From Macrolepiota albuminosa (lineage: Eukaryota; Basidiomycota; Agaricomycetes; Agaricales; Agaricaceae): a stretch of DNA of 64,000 bases. Below the pieces are notes generated by a model. That model was not told where the DNA came from and did no database searches. It saw only the letters and a list, made by a program, of their open reading frames with translations. Position numbers and translations under genes: made by a program. The stretch is taken from contig JAMWFC010000116.1 of assembly GCA_027475525.1 (NCBI GenBank), forward strand, positions 2,107,826 through 2,171,825, read 5' to 3'. Positions 32,256 through 42,855 of this stretch are shown piece after piece (the stretch's first letter is position 1; each line of letters opens with the position of its first letter).

Positions 32256-34726
32256 TCGAGTGCCAGATCATTGGTGACCCTCTTGCCGACATACCAGCCT
32301 TATCATCAAATCTGCCACCCTTTCAGCCCACAGGACGTTTTACCGTGGAGCGCCAACAACAATTCGCGAAGGAGCATGACACAGGATTTTTGACCAAAGA
32401 TGAGTTGAATGTCCTTACTGACCTCATCGCTAAGCAAGATAAAGCCTTTGCTTGGGAGGACTCAGAACGCGGCAGCCTCTGTACAGACTTCTTCCCGCTT
32501 GTCGTAATCCTGACCATTCCTCACATGCCGTGGACTGAGCACAACCGACCGTTACCGCCTGGAATCAAAGCCGAGGTCTGCCAAATCATTAGGACCAAGA
32601 TTAAGGCTGGCGTCTACGAACCTTCCAATAGCTCTTACCGCTCCTGGTGGTTTTGCGTCCTCAAAAAGAACGGCAATCTACGCATAGTTCACAGTCTCGA
32701 GCCGCTGAATAGAGTTACCATACAACACTCTGGCGTACCGCCTTTCCCTGACCACGTTGCCGAGTCCTTTGCCGGGCGTATTTGTGGCGCCACCCTTGAC
32801 CTCTACGTTGGCTACGACGAACGCCTGATACACCCCTCTTCCCGTGACCTCACCACTTTTCAAACTCCGTTTGGCGCGTTACGCCTAGTTACCTTGCCGA
32901 TGGGCTGGACAAACTCAGTCCCCATATTCTATGACAACATCACTTTCATCCTCCAGCCTGAGATACCGCATAATGTCCTTAGCTTCATTGATGACGTTGG
33001 CGTCAAAGGCCCCAAAGACTGGCGACTCGTAAACGGCTTACCGGCGACTCATCCAGAGAACTCCAACATTCGCTTAGCGCTATGGGAGTTTTTCCAGCTG
33101 CTTAACCGAGTTCTCCAATGTATGAAGTATAGCGGTGGAACCTTTAGCGGCCACAAGCTCCTCCTATGCGCACCAAGGTTCAAAATACTTGGTCACATCT
33201 GCACTCCCGACGGTCGTGTTTCCGACGAGTCTTGCTTAGCACTCCTAGAGCGATGGGGTCCTTGCCGCGACTTATCTGAAGTTCGCGCCTTTCTTGGTAC
33301 CGTTGGCGTGCTCAGGATATTTGTCAAGAACTTTGCCCATCGTGCACATGCTCTTAACCAACTCACCCGCGCCAACGAGCCCTTCGAATTTGGGCCAGAC
33401 CAGGTCACTGCGCAACGAGACTTAGTAAAAGCCCTACAAGCCGCCAAGCCCTTAGTACCAATCAACTATAGCTCTGCTGACCCTGTTATCTTGGCGGTGG
33501 ATACCTCATACATTGCCATTGGCTACTTCTTGTGCCAGTGCCTTAGCGACAATCGGAAACAGCGACGCTACAACTGCTTTGGGTCTATCACGCTAAACAA
33601 CAGAGAGTCTCGCTACAGTCAGCCTAAGCTAGAGCTCTATGGACTATTCAAAGCCTTCCAGTCGCTAAAGATGTATTTGATTGGCGTACGAAACCTTATC
33701 GTTGAAGTCAACGCTAGGTACATCAAAGGCATGCTGCAGAATCCCGACATCCAGCCATCCACTAGCATGAACCGGTGGGTAGTCGCCATCCTAATGTTTC
33801 ACTTTGAGTTGGTACACGTCAAGAGCTCTTTCCATGGACCAGATGGACTCTCTAGGCGACCGCGGCAGCCTGGCGACCCGGCAGTGGATCCACAGGTGGA
33901 TAGCGATTTTGAGGACTGGATCAACAGATTACACGGTTTTATGCACCTCATACAACAGCCAGTTCCCCTACTACGACGGCAACAGCCTGCCAGTATCCTT
34001 CTACATCCCATTGTCCCTTACCGCCCCGAGATCTTTAGCGCACCCCTCACATTCTACACGGCAAGCATCCTTGGACAAGACTTGCCTCCAGTAAAAGTCG
34101 TACAGGAACCCCATCCGCTAAGAGAAGACAGCAGAAACCTGACCTACGATGCCGTTCCCCGATCTGCCAAGGCAAAGGCGGAAGACAGTCGCTTGTTAAT
34201 AATTGAACAATGGATACAAGACCTTAAGCGACCTGCAGGCCTTACCGACGAACAGTACACGACCTTTATTTGATATGCCACTCACTTCTTCTTTACCGAC
34301 AATCGACTTTGGCGACGAAATTGAGATGGCGCTCACAAGCTGATCATCAAGCCAGAAAGTCGCTTATGAGTCCTGCGTGCCATGCATGACAAACTAGGAC
34401 ATAGAGGTCTGTACGCTACCCGAGCTTCTCTGTTAGAACAATTCTGGTGGCCACATGCTAGTGCTGACATCGCCTGGTACATTAGGACTTGCCACCTCTG
34501 CCAAATTCAACAAACACGCCAAGTGCTCATACCGCCAACCATTGCAACGCCAGCTCCCCTCTTCAGCAAAATTTACGTCGACACCATGCATATGCCCAAG
34601 TCTGGTCACTACAAGTACATCATTCAAGGTCGTTGCTCGCTAATCCACTGGCCTGAATTTTGAATGCTTCAGAGAGAAAATACGGATGCGGTCGCCAAGT
34701 GGCTATTTGAGGATGTCATTTGCTGG

Positions 34727-34880
34727 TGGGAAGCGCTAAGAGAAATCGTCATGGATAATGGTGCGCCAATTATCAAAGCGCTAACATATCTCGCCAAGAA
34801 ATATGGGAAGCGCTAAGAGAAATCGTCATGGATAATGGTGCGCCAATTATCAAAGCGCTAACATATCTCGCCAAGAAATA
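34727..34880. repeat. Exact 77-bp tandem duplication in A2 integrase
   Basis: 34727-34803 is repeated at 34804-34880. Confidence 0.95.
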
Positions 34881-35532
34881 CAACATTCATCACATTCGAG
34901 TATCTGGCTACAACAAACGCGCCAATGGCCTGGTAGAGAGACTCCACTTTGATGTTCGGCAAGCGCTCTTCAAGGCAGTCGATGGCGACGAATCTCGTTG
35001 GAGCGAAGCGACATATTCAGTATTTTGGTTGGAAAGAGTTACCATTCATAAGCGCATGGGTTGTTCTCCCTATTACGTGGCTACTGGCACCCATCCGTTA
35101 CTCCCTGCCAACATTATAGAAGCAACCTACCTTCAGCCAGCACCCAACAGCATCTTAGCGACTACCGACCTGATTGCTAGACGAGCCATTGATCTCCAAC
35201 GAAGGAAAGAAGATTCAGAGCGACTCCACGAGGTAGTCTTTAGCGCCCATCACCAAGCAGCACTACGATTTGAAACCGAGCATAGCGCCACTATCAAGGA
35301 TTACAACTTCCCGAGGGGGGTGCTAGTGCTTATGCACAACTCCAAAATCGAGACCTCATATAACAAGAAAATGCGCCCACGCTATCTAGGACCTTTGGTA
35401 GTTATCTCTCATAACCGTGGAGGCGCTTACGTGCTCTGTGAATTAGATGGTTCAGTACTGCATCGACCTGTTGCCGCCTTTCGCCTATTACCGTATCTCG
35501 CCAGGGAACAAATCGACTTGCCGCTTGAAGCG

Positions 35533-35686
35533 CTAGATATTGACACCGCCAAGCTGAGAGAACTTGAAGAAACCGAATTATTGGACGATGATGACTTGCC
35601 AACTAAGCACTAGATATTGACACCGCCAAGCTGAGAGAACTTGAAGAAACCGAATTATTGGACGATGATGACTTGCCAACTCTAGT
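35533..35686. repeat. Exact 77-bp tandem duplication at the end of A2 pol
   Basis: 35533-35609 is repeated at 35610-35686. Confidence 0.95.
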
Positions 35687-36131
35687 TGAAGAAGAAGAAA
35701 ATGATTAGAAAAGAATATATTGATGAGCTCTCTTTTTCTATTACTTATCTTACTTATCTTTCTTGCTGATACTTACTGTACTATATCCAACAGACATTTC
35801 CTTACATAGTCAAGTCGCAGTGCTAGCGTGTCGCCAACGCTTAGCACCCTGCGCAACTCTCGCCAAGGGTTTTTTGCTATGATGATTTACTGAGTGTTTC
35901 CCTTTTCCTCAAATTTTGTCTAAGTCCTCCACCTACTACTCCTCTTGCTAAAAACCTACCTTAGAATACTTGCCGCTAGCTTTCTCTTTGCTTTACTTTC
36001 TTGACTCTCTGCTGCTGCGCTAACTCAGATTACGGGACTTATCCTTCCATTCGGCAAGAAGGCGGCAAGAAGTATATATAAGCATATGGGAACAAACAAA
36101 AATCTAGATACACGACGGCCTATCTACCCTA

Positions 36132-38452
36132 AGGTCCGTCAGTCTTCGCGATCGGAAAGCGGCAAGGAGTCATCGAATGGCAGGAGGTCGCCAACCTGAA
36201 CATAATTGAGGACTTGCCACTCTAGCGCCTCGTTGCAGTCGGCTTAGTATTCCTCGAGGGTCTCCATGCTACAGGTCAAGTTGGAGTACCGGAGTCGCGA
36301 AGCCATGATCTGTTGCCAAATGCGTTCATGCTCGCGACCCAATACTGCACGCATACTTGCCGCACGTACTTCCAGCCGCTCTATAACCTGAGGAGGGTAC
36401 AGGGCCACTACAGGATAGACCAAGTCCTCCCCCAGCCACTCGTAAGAGTTGCCAGTGACTCTTGGCTGAGGCTGGGGGGTCCACGACGAGGGCCCACTCG
36501 AGCTCATCCAGAGCTGCATTGCTAAGTCGCCCTCACTTACCCAAGGGGCGGCAGGCTCCACCGTCGGCAACTCCTGGGACTCGCCAGGGATGTCTCGTAA
36601 AGTCTCCTCCAGTTCTCCCTCGGCATCCTCATTACCGCCCTCTACCTCCTCGTGACTAGGCAATCCTCCACGTGTCTCCTCCTCCCCGGCCAACTCCTGC
36701 GCGCTAGTGGACTCTCCCATCACGACATCACCTTCATCACCTGAGGTGCCAGGAGTCGAAACATCGAGTGGCGCGTTCTCGGGCAAGGCGAGGGGGGACA
36801 ATAGGCGACTGGGACCAGCCTCACCGCTAACGGAAGGGAGGCGGCTGGCGGCAAGGGCTTCTCCAAGCTCCCTCATCTCCATGTCTTCAGCAGTTGGAGA
36901 GGAGGGGGGTGACTCGATGCGTACTCGCTTGGCCTTACCCTTGCCCTTGCTTGGGGAGGAGGCCTTACGTTTTTCCTGGCGCTCGCCAGTGCCGCGCTTT
37001 CCAACCAATTCCGATTCATCTCCTTGGCACGTCGGTAGCGCCAAGGAGGACTTGCTGATCTTCGCCGCTCTCCCAGCGGCAACCTCCCTACGTTCCTCCT
37101 CAACAAACTCCCTAGCCCACTTGACCAAAAGCGCCCAGGAAAAGGTCTTCTCCACAAAAATGTCAGGTGCCCCGCCACGCTCACGACTCTTGGCGCCGTC
37201 GATCGTACAAGCACGCTTGAGAGTGCTGCAGCGGTAACAGGGTTGGGCGCCAGTGGGGAACCAACAACTTTCAGGGTCGTTATCGGCCCAGCATTTGTCA
37301 CACTACCCTTGCTTGAACAAGACTCATACAAAATGGCTAAGACAACTTACCGCTCCACGCAAATCTTTAAACTCCTGGCGTGTTGCCAGGGAAGCCGTGC
37401 GCTTGTTCTTCATCTCCGGCAGCTCCACTCCTCCCTCAATGCCTTTGTCCATTACAACGTCTTCCCGGTGCGGCAAGAGCAAACCCTTCAACTCCTTGTC
37501 GTCGAAAGTGGTCTGACTAGGGAGCTGGGAGAGAGTCAGTAAAAAGTCGGCAAAGAGTCACTACGGCATACCTCGTATTGAGGGCCCTTCCCCTTGTGAG
37601 ACTAGCAAAAGTCAAAGTCGGTAAGAAGAGACGCCAATAACAGCAGACTCACCTTTTTCTTCAAAGCCTTGCCAGGCTTTGAAGGCGAACCCTGTGTGCC
37701 TGCCGGCAGTGTGGGGCTCTGAACACTGCCGGCATGAGACCCCTTGCTAGAACCTTCGGCAACAGACTCCTTCTTCTGCTCCTTGGCGAGCTCCGCCCTC
37801 ACTACTGCCAAAGTGTGCGCAGCAGCGGCAGCGGCAGCCTCCTCCTGCTCTTGCTCGATCTGCAATTGAGCAAGGGGCTCCAGTACCTCTTGCTTGCTAC
37901 AGGGGGATAGTTCAGTCCATAGCTAGAGAAGGAAAGGTCAGAAGCTACTTACTCGGTTGCCGATGCGCTTACGGTCATCGGCAACAGTTCAGTCCATAGC
38001 TAGAGAAGGAAAGGTCAGAAGCTACTTACTCGGTTGCCGATGCGCTTACGGTCATCGGCAACACGCCAGAAAGAATATCCTCCAGCTCATCTTTGATGGT
38101 GGGGACAGGGGGGGGCGCCTAGGGAGCAATCAGCTAAGCGACACAGCAGGCAACAAAAGCAACTTACGAAACGGGAGAAAGGCGCTAACCACTCAGCGCC
38201 ACAATTGTCAACATACCGTGCGCGGCACCACTCCCGCACTTCGATTTTGTGGTCCCACCTGACGCCAAGAACTCTCACCTCATACCATCGCTCCAGCAAC
38301 TTCATCACACCAACCATAAGGTTTTGGGACGCCTCGGCGCCAACGCCCTCGATGTGGCGAATGAAGCGGTTAGCCTTAGCGATGTAGGCGTATGCGGCTT
38401 CTTGAGCAGCTTGAGAGGGAACGGGGGGCAGAGTTGGAATATGGAAGGACAT
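36132..38452 (-). pseudogene. Antisense spliced gene of A2, Zn2Cys6-like
   Basis: It has the same layout as in A1. Exon 1 is 38452-38168 (285 nt, the same length). Five further exons follow, and the six-cysteine cluster is intact around 37220-37305. The frame has one stop (TAA at 36244-36246, where A1 has CAA), which would remove about 37 C-terminal residues. An exact 77-bp duplication (37909-38062) falls at exon 2/intron 2. Relative to A1 many Arg codons are changed to His, Lys, Trp or Cys, as CpG decay predicts. Confidence 0.68.
37909..38062. repeat. Exact 77-bp tandem duplication
   Basis: 37909-37985 is repeated at 37986-38062. Confidence 0.95.
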
Positions 38453-38613
38453 ATTTTATTTTATTGAGCGCCAGGAAAAGATGGGGAGAAGAAACGAAGT
38501 CCAAACTCACGTGCCAGGACTATAAACAAAATCTCAAGAACACACGGACCACTTGTCACAAAAGCGGTAATGGTAGCCTTATTTGGTGACTGAGGACAGT
38601 CAATTTTTCAGTT

Positions 38614-38622
38614 GGGGGGAGA
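38614..38622 (+). other. Polypurine tract of A2
   Basis: GGGGGGAGA directly precedes the 3' LTR at 38623, as in A1 and B. Confidence 0.82.
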
Positions 38623-39557
38623 TGATAGGACCCCATACAGGATCAGCGCATCAACGGCAGGCTACGGCAACACGGCACAGGTCCGGGATACCTTAGCGCA
38701 CGCTAACTAACCAATTTTGGCAATATTTGACGGCTGTGCACGGCAAGAAGCAGATCCAATCAGTGATAGCGCCGACAGCAGACAGAATGACAACTGACAG
38801 ATGGCATCAGTCACTAATGACAGCGCTTAGCGAGAAGCCTGATGATCTATCAAAAACTGACGGACAGCTTGGCGTTTGACCTTGGCGTCTGACACCGCTT
38901 AGTGCCTCGATTTGGCACCTGACATCGCTAAGCATTTTGGACAGACAGAAGGGTGATGGGTTGATGGTTTAGCTTTGCGATCTGTCGCCTGGCGTCGCTA
39001 AGGTTCTTGAATGGATGGTAGGGATCTGAAACCGTTGGAGCTACCCCTATGAAATTTTCTAGTTTACCGCACTCTGGCATCATTAGCCACTGGCGACGGC
39101 GAACTCATTGTAGTATAAAAGTACTTACCGACTTGTACATACGGCATTGAATAATAGACCAGAGTCTCCTGCTCCCCTTTCTTCAGTCTCCCTTACGCTC
39201 GAGATCTCATTTACGGTCGGCAATGTCGAGCTCGTCGGCAGCTGCAGACACCCTCGCTAGCCTTCGACTTATTCGCGCCTTGCATCTACGGCAGGCATTT
39301 ACGATGCTTAGACTTCGCTAAGCTTACCGTGCTCTTGCCGCTCACATTGCCGTGTCACTTACCGCTTCTTTCATAGGCGCTTTACCTTAGCGCTTTACAC
39401 TTGCCGACTTTCTTACCGACTTTTCCCTATTTTCACAGGTGCGTTCTCTGAGACCTGCCCGGGACTCCTCACATCACTTATAGCACGCCCAACGCAAGCA
39501 ATTGGTACGGTAACATTATAACTATATTTGTTACTGACCAAACTTTGGGCGTCATCA
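38623..39557 (+). repeat. 3' LTR of A2
   Basis: 935 bp, tgataggacccc to gggcgtcatca. It is uninterrupted and so shows the empty site for the B solo LTR. It is followed by CCGG. Confidence 0.92.
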
Positions 39558-39656
39558 CCGGGACTCCCCTCATCACTTTTAGCATGCCCAATGCAAGTTT
39601 TTGGTTTGGTAATACTATAGCTATATTTGTTACTGACCAAACTTTGGGCGTCATCA
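39558..39656 (+). mobile_element. Solo LTR A3, right end
   Basis: It continues the LTR broken at 5295 and ends gggcgtcatca, followed by the GTGG target repeat. Confidence 0.82.
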
Positions 39657-40255
39657 GTGGGATACAATCCTTTACTGCTAAGTTGATGATATACTACTAA
39701 CAAAAAAGTATTTATACTAAAAAAAGTTAGCCATCACTAAGAGACTAAGTATCACCAAAAAGTAGTAAACTTGTAAGAATGTAAGTAGACACTGTGAATT
39801 GAACTATATAGTAAAAAGTCTACAATCATGCTGTCTGTCTGAATCGGCAAAGTGCTAAGCAATGTCAGGTGCCAAGGTGAAACTCCCAGCTGCCTGTCAT
39901 GAAAAGAACCAGAACCGTACGCTCATCTTTTCCACGTGAGCAAGCTGTTTCCTCCACGTGACCCTGCTTTCTGAGGCGGAGGTTCTTGATGGGATCGAGT
40001 TAGACAAATTGACCCTCCCCAGCATGGGTGAACAATGCTGTAACGCGACTGAATAAGACCTCGGACCCGACTCAACATCTGCCGAAACAATGGCGTCGAA
40101 TCGGAAACGACCGTTGGTGTCTTGATGACCCTGTGGTTATGCATGCTCGTCCGCGCAGAGGCTTCCGAAAACGCTCCTTACCCCAGAACTCGCGTTTACG
40201 TCGATCAAGAAGCGTCCTCTACACATTCAGAGCCATTTAAAGGCATATTTTCGTC
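39657..40255. other. Flank between the transposon stack and the acyltransferase
   Basis: The first about 180 bp are AT-rich with no match noticed elsewhere in the window. The rest is probably the acyltransferase promoter. No coding frame is convincing. Confidence 0.5.
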
Positions 40256-41770
40256 ATGCGGGTAATTTCTCGCACTCGCCTTTTCCCAACTTCTCCTCAT
40301 AAGCCGACTCATACATCACTGTCAATCCTTGACTCCAGAGTCTTGCAGTACCTTCCACCGGTGGGTATATGGATCTTCAAAGATGGCCCTTCTATCGAAG
40401 AGCTATCTGTCAGCCTGAAAGTAACTCTTGACGCATACCCTCAATGGTCAGGCCAGCTTCAGTGGGCACCATACGATTCCACTGGTGATCATACTCAACG
40501 ATTTCAACGCTTAATGCTTGCATATGGCACTCCAGACGATCCCGGTGTTGAATTCATCGTCGCTGAATCTTCGCGCTCAACATCATCCTTTGCTGGCAAA
40601 CCAGTGGACGGATGTACAGATGCTCGCGTTCTTCCTTTCCCTGAGCTTATCGATGGAACGACTCCTTTGGCATTTCATGATGCTGTGTCTTATGCTGGCT
40701 TACCTTCCTTGATCATTCAGGTCACCACGCTAGCAGACCGCGGCGTTGCTATTGCGTTGAAATTCTCCCATTCAATAGCAGATGCACAAACATTATTTTA
40801 TTTCACTAAGGATTGGGCGACTGTGTCACGAGCTGTTCGAAGGCAAAAACCTCCACCAGTGCTGTCTCCGATTTTCAATCCGTCGTTGATAGATTGTGCC
40901 GCAGCTGGAGACATTGATGTCCTTGATCCCTCACCCTCTATACTCGAGGTAGCACGAGGATTGCCTCTGCACAGATACGACTGTTGGAACTCTCAACTTA
41001 ATTGCCCCCCATTTCTCAAATCGTTGACGACGATCCCGCCGGAGGTCGAATCATCATTGAACCATTTTGGACCGCCACTCAACTGGGAAAATTGGGATTA
41101 TACTGCACCCATGTCATACTACTTGGTTGAATTTAGCTCCTGCGAGTTACACGCAATGTGGGAAGAGGCGAATTCATTCTCCCGGGTCAGTCATCTCGAT
41201 GCGCTCCAGGCCCATATCTGGAACCTCGTCATACGTGCTCGGAAACTCGTTGAGGGTGAATGTTATTTGAACATCCCAATCGGATTCAGAAATCGTCTAA
41301 ATCCACCTTTACCCACATCTTTTGTTGGTTCTCCCATCATCACAATGAATGTGACAGCAGATGCTAAGGATGCGGCTGGACTTGAGCTTGGACCAATGGC
41401 TGCTTCCATCCGTTCTTCTCTCAGTGCTTTCAATGCATCCACCCTGCCAGCACTCCTCCACGAACTAGCTTTCGAAATCAGCCCCCTACGCACGCGTAAT
41501 GCATTCTTCGGCTCACGCAACACAATAATTACATCTTGGCTTCATGAAGAGCTGCGTATGCAAGATATGGACTTTGGGACCGGACCTCCAACTCACGTAG
41601 AGGCTGTCGTACCACACGTTGATGGCTGTATCCAAATCATGGAAGCAAACGAACGAGGCCCTGAAGCAAAGGCTTGGCACGAAAATGGCGTAACCGTCCG
41701 CCTTCATCTCAGAGATGATGTGATGCAGAGCATATTGAGTGACCCAACATTGAGGAAGTACCGACGTTGA
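40256..41770 (+). CDS. BAHD-type acyltransferase, complete
   Basis: A single-exon, 504-residue protein of the plant/fungal transferase family, which moves acyl groups from CoA thioesters to alcohols or amines. The catalytic HxxxD motif is HSIAD at H172-D176. The structural DFGxG motif is D439-G443 (DFGTG). Length and motif spacing fit complete family members. The start ATG follows a plausible leader and no upstream in-frame ATG is needed. Fungal relatives often serve secondary metabolism or detoxification (for example trichothecene 3-O-acetyltransferase-like proteins). Neighbouring genes are housekeeping, so no cluster supports a substrate. A second copy lies at the start of the window. Confidence 0.85.
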   Translation: MRVISRTRLFPTSPHKPTHTSLSILDSRVLQYLPPVGIWIFKDGPSIEELSVSLKVTLDAYPQWSGQLQWAPYDSTGDHTQRFQRLMLAYGTPDDPGVEFIVAESSRSTSSFAGKPVDGCTDARVLPFPELIDGTTPLAFHDAVSYAGLPSLIIQVTTLADRGVAIALKFSHSIADAQTLFYFTKDWATVSRAVRRQKPPPVLSPIFNPSLIDCAAAGDIDVLDPSPSILEVARGLPLHRYDCWNSQLNCPPFLKSLTTIPPEVESSLNHFGPPLNWENWDYTAPMSYYLVEFSSCELHAMWEEANSFSRVSHLDALQAHIWNLVIRARKLVEGECYLNIPIGFRNRLNPPLPTSFVGSPIITMNVTADAKDAAGLELGPMAASIRSSLSAFNASTLPALLHELAFEISPLRTRNAFFGSRNTIITSWLHEELRMQDMDFGTGPPTHVEAVVPHVDGCIQIMEANERGPEAKAWHENGVTVRLHLRDDVMQSILSDPTLRKYRR

Positions 41771-42103
41771 TATATGCTGTCAAGATCTACGTACAAGACT
41801 TGTAATTTCTTTAAACAATTAGCTTTCATCAGAACACCCGTGCTGCAGTGGTGAACGGAGAGTGCGAGAGTTCTGCAAAGGCTTAAGGGCGATTCTTAAA
41901 CCATTGCAAGCATCCAATCGTAGAAACACGGGAACATATTTTCCCAATGTATCCAGGATAAGATATGGGTTAACAACACAGATACAGCTACTTAGACTCC
42001 TCTGTCGGTTTGGCAGCGTACTTGTCTGGATCAGTCCCGTGATGAGGGTGGTTGACCAAGTTCAACCTGAAAGAAAATAAATTCAGTCAAGTTTTTAAAA
42101 CAG
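41771..42103. other. 3' flank of the acyltransferase
   Basis: About 41771-41927 matches the flank of the first copy (821-945 plus 1844-1876). It includes the uninterrupted site of the 893-bp insertion near 41898. No gene is seen. Confidence 0.7.
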
Positions 42104-42715
42104 TTATTCCTTTGGGACGCACATGGGGAAGGCAGCTATTGAAGCAACAAATCAATCCAGGACCCCGACACAGACAGAGCAACCGGACATACCGAATTTT
42201 AGTTGCGAGAACTGGGAGTTCCTAGCGGCGGCGGCTTGAACCCAGTGAGGTTGGGGTGATTCACCGTAGAGTGATTTGCCTTCTAATGAGCGCTGGGAAA
42301 GCTCAGCAAGATCCATCTCTTGTTCCCTTATGTTCTCCGACCAGCCCCAGAAGCGAGCTGTGTATTACTTATGAGCATGGCCAGACCACTAGGATGGAAA
42401 CAAATTAATTTCGCGCACCGCTTGAGCGTTGATATGAGAGCAGGAAACCGCCACAAAACCCGAGGAAACCACCCAAGCGGAGACTTGTTTTGAGCGCGAC
42501 TTTGAAGGGATCTGCCATTTCTGTGAGACTATTAGCGCTTGTACAAGAGTAGCAAGAAGATAGTACGGACGCCAGGCGTAGAGAGCAGCCGGAAATGCGC
42601 CAGTGGCTGCAGCCCAGACGGCATAGTCAGAAGAACGGAAGTATCTGATTACCCGAGAAGCGTGGGGGTCAGAGTCGATGAGGGGATACGGCGTTTCTAT
42701 GACTTTGTTCGGCAT
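42104..42715 (-). CDS. Complex I accessory subunit, fungal 21-kDa (NUXM-like) type
   Basis: Four exons on the minus strand (42715-42567, 42528-42419, 42357-42193, 42135-42104) give about 151 residues. The N-terminus, VIETPYPLIDSDPH followed by RVIRYFRSSDY, is typical of the NADH-ubiquinone oxidoreductase 21-kDa subunit family. A hydrophobic segment with GGFLGFCGGFLL in exon 2 fits a single inner-membrane span. FWGWSEN and a charged tail follow. It is an accessory, non-catalytic subunit of mitochondrial complex I. The first intron border is uncertain (two in-frame choices). It is transcribed divergently from the nucleoporin gene, with 140 bp between the start codons. Confidence 0.75.
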
Positions 42716-42855
42716 TGTGTTGTTATGAGCCCGTTGCGGACAATGGCGGGCTGTCGAAGAAGGATCACGTGACTGTCCCAAGTCTGCCCTTAACTCAGCT
42801 CAATAGCAACTTGGCGCCAACTTTTCATTGCTTTGACCTGCCCTTGTCTACAACT

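Larger units (their letters stand above)
31728..35708 (+). pseudogene. pol: A2 pol, decayed
   Basis: It is collinear with A1 pol through RT (FIDDV near 32990), RNase H and integrase to the same acidic end. Apparent frameshifts at 32102-32255, 34727-34880 and 35533-35686 are exact 77-bp duplications. The true defects are in-frame stops near 34272, 34322, 34367 and 34663. Three of them replace CGA codons of A1 by TGA and the fourth replaces CGC. Many missense changes also follow C-to-T or G-to-A at CpG. The copy is inactive. Confidence 0.9.
5296..39557 (+). mobile_element. Gypsy element A2, full length but itself interrupted by two insertions
   Basis: Its parts are the 5' LTR (5296-5964 plus 18234-18503), primer-binding site, gag (18884-20511 plus 31005-31755), pol (to 35708), an antisense gene (36132-38452), a purine tract and the 3' LTR (38623-39557). 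The target duplication CCGG is at 5292-5295 and 39558-39561. Removing the inserts leaves an element of about 11.5 kb, like A1. Its LTRs differ from each other (for example tgatagaa against tgatagga). It carries several CGA-to-TGA stops in pol, so it is an older, probably inactive copy. Confidence 0.88.

Noticed and set aside
15696..38062. 77-bp repeats as biological minisatellites or gene-conversion scars
   Set aside because: The length is exactly constant while sequences are unrelated, and the copies break otherwise conserved frames. An assembler overlap explains all of them.
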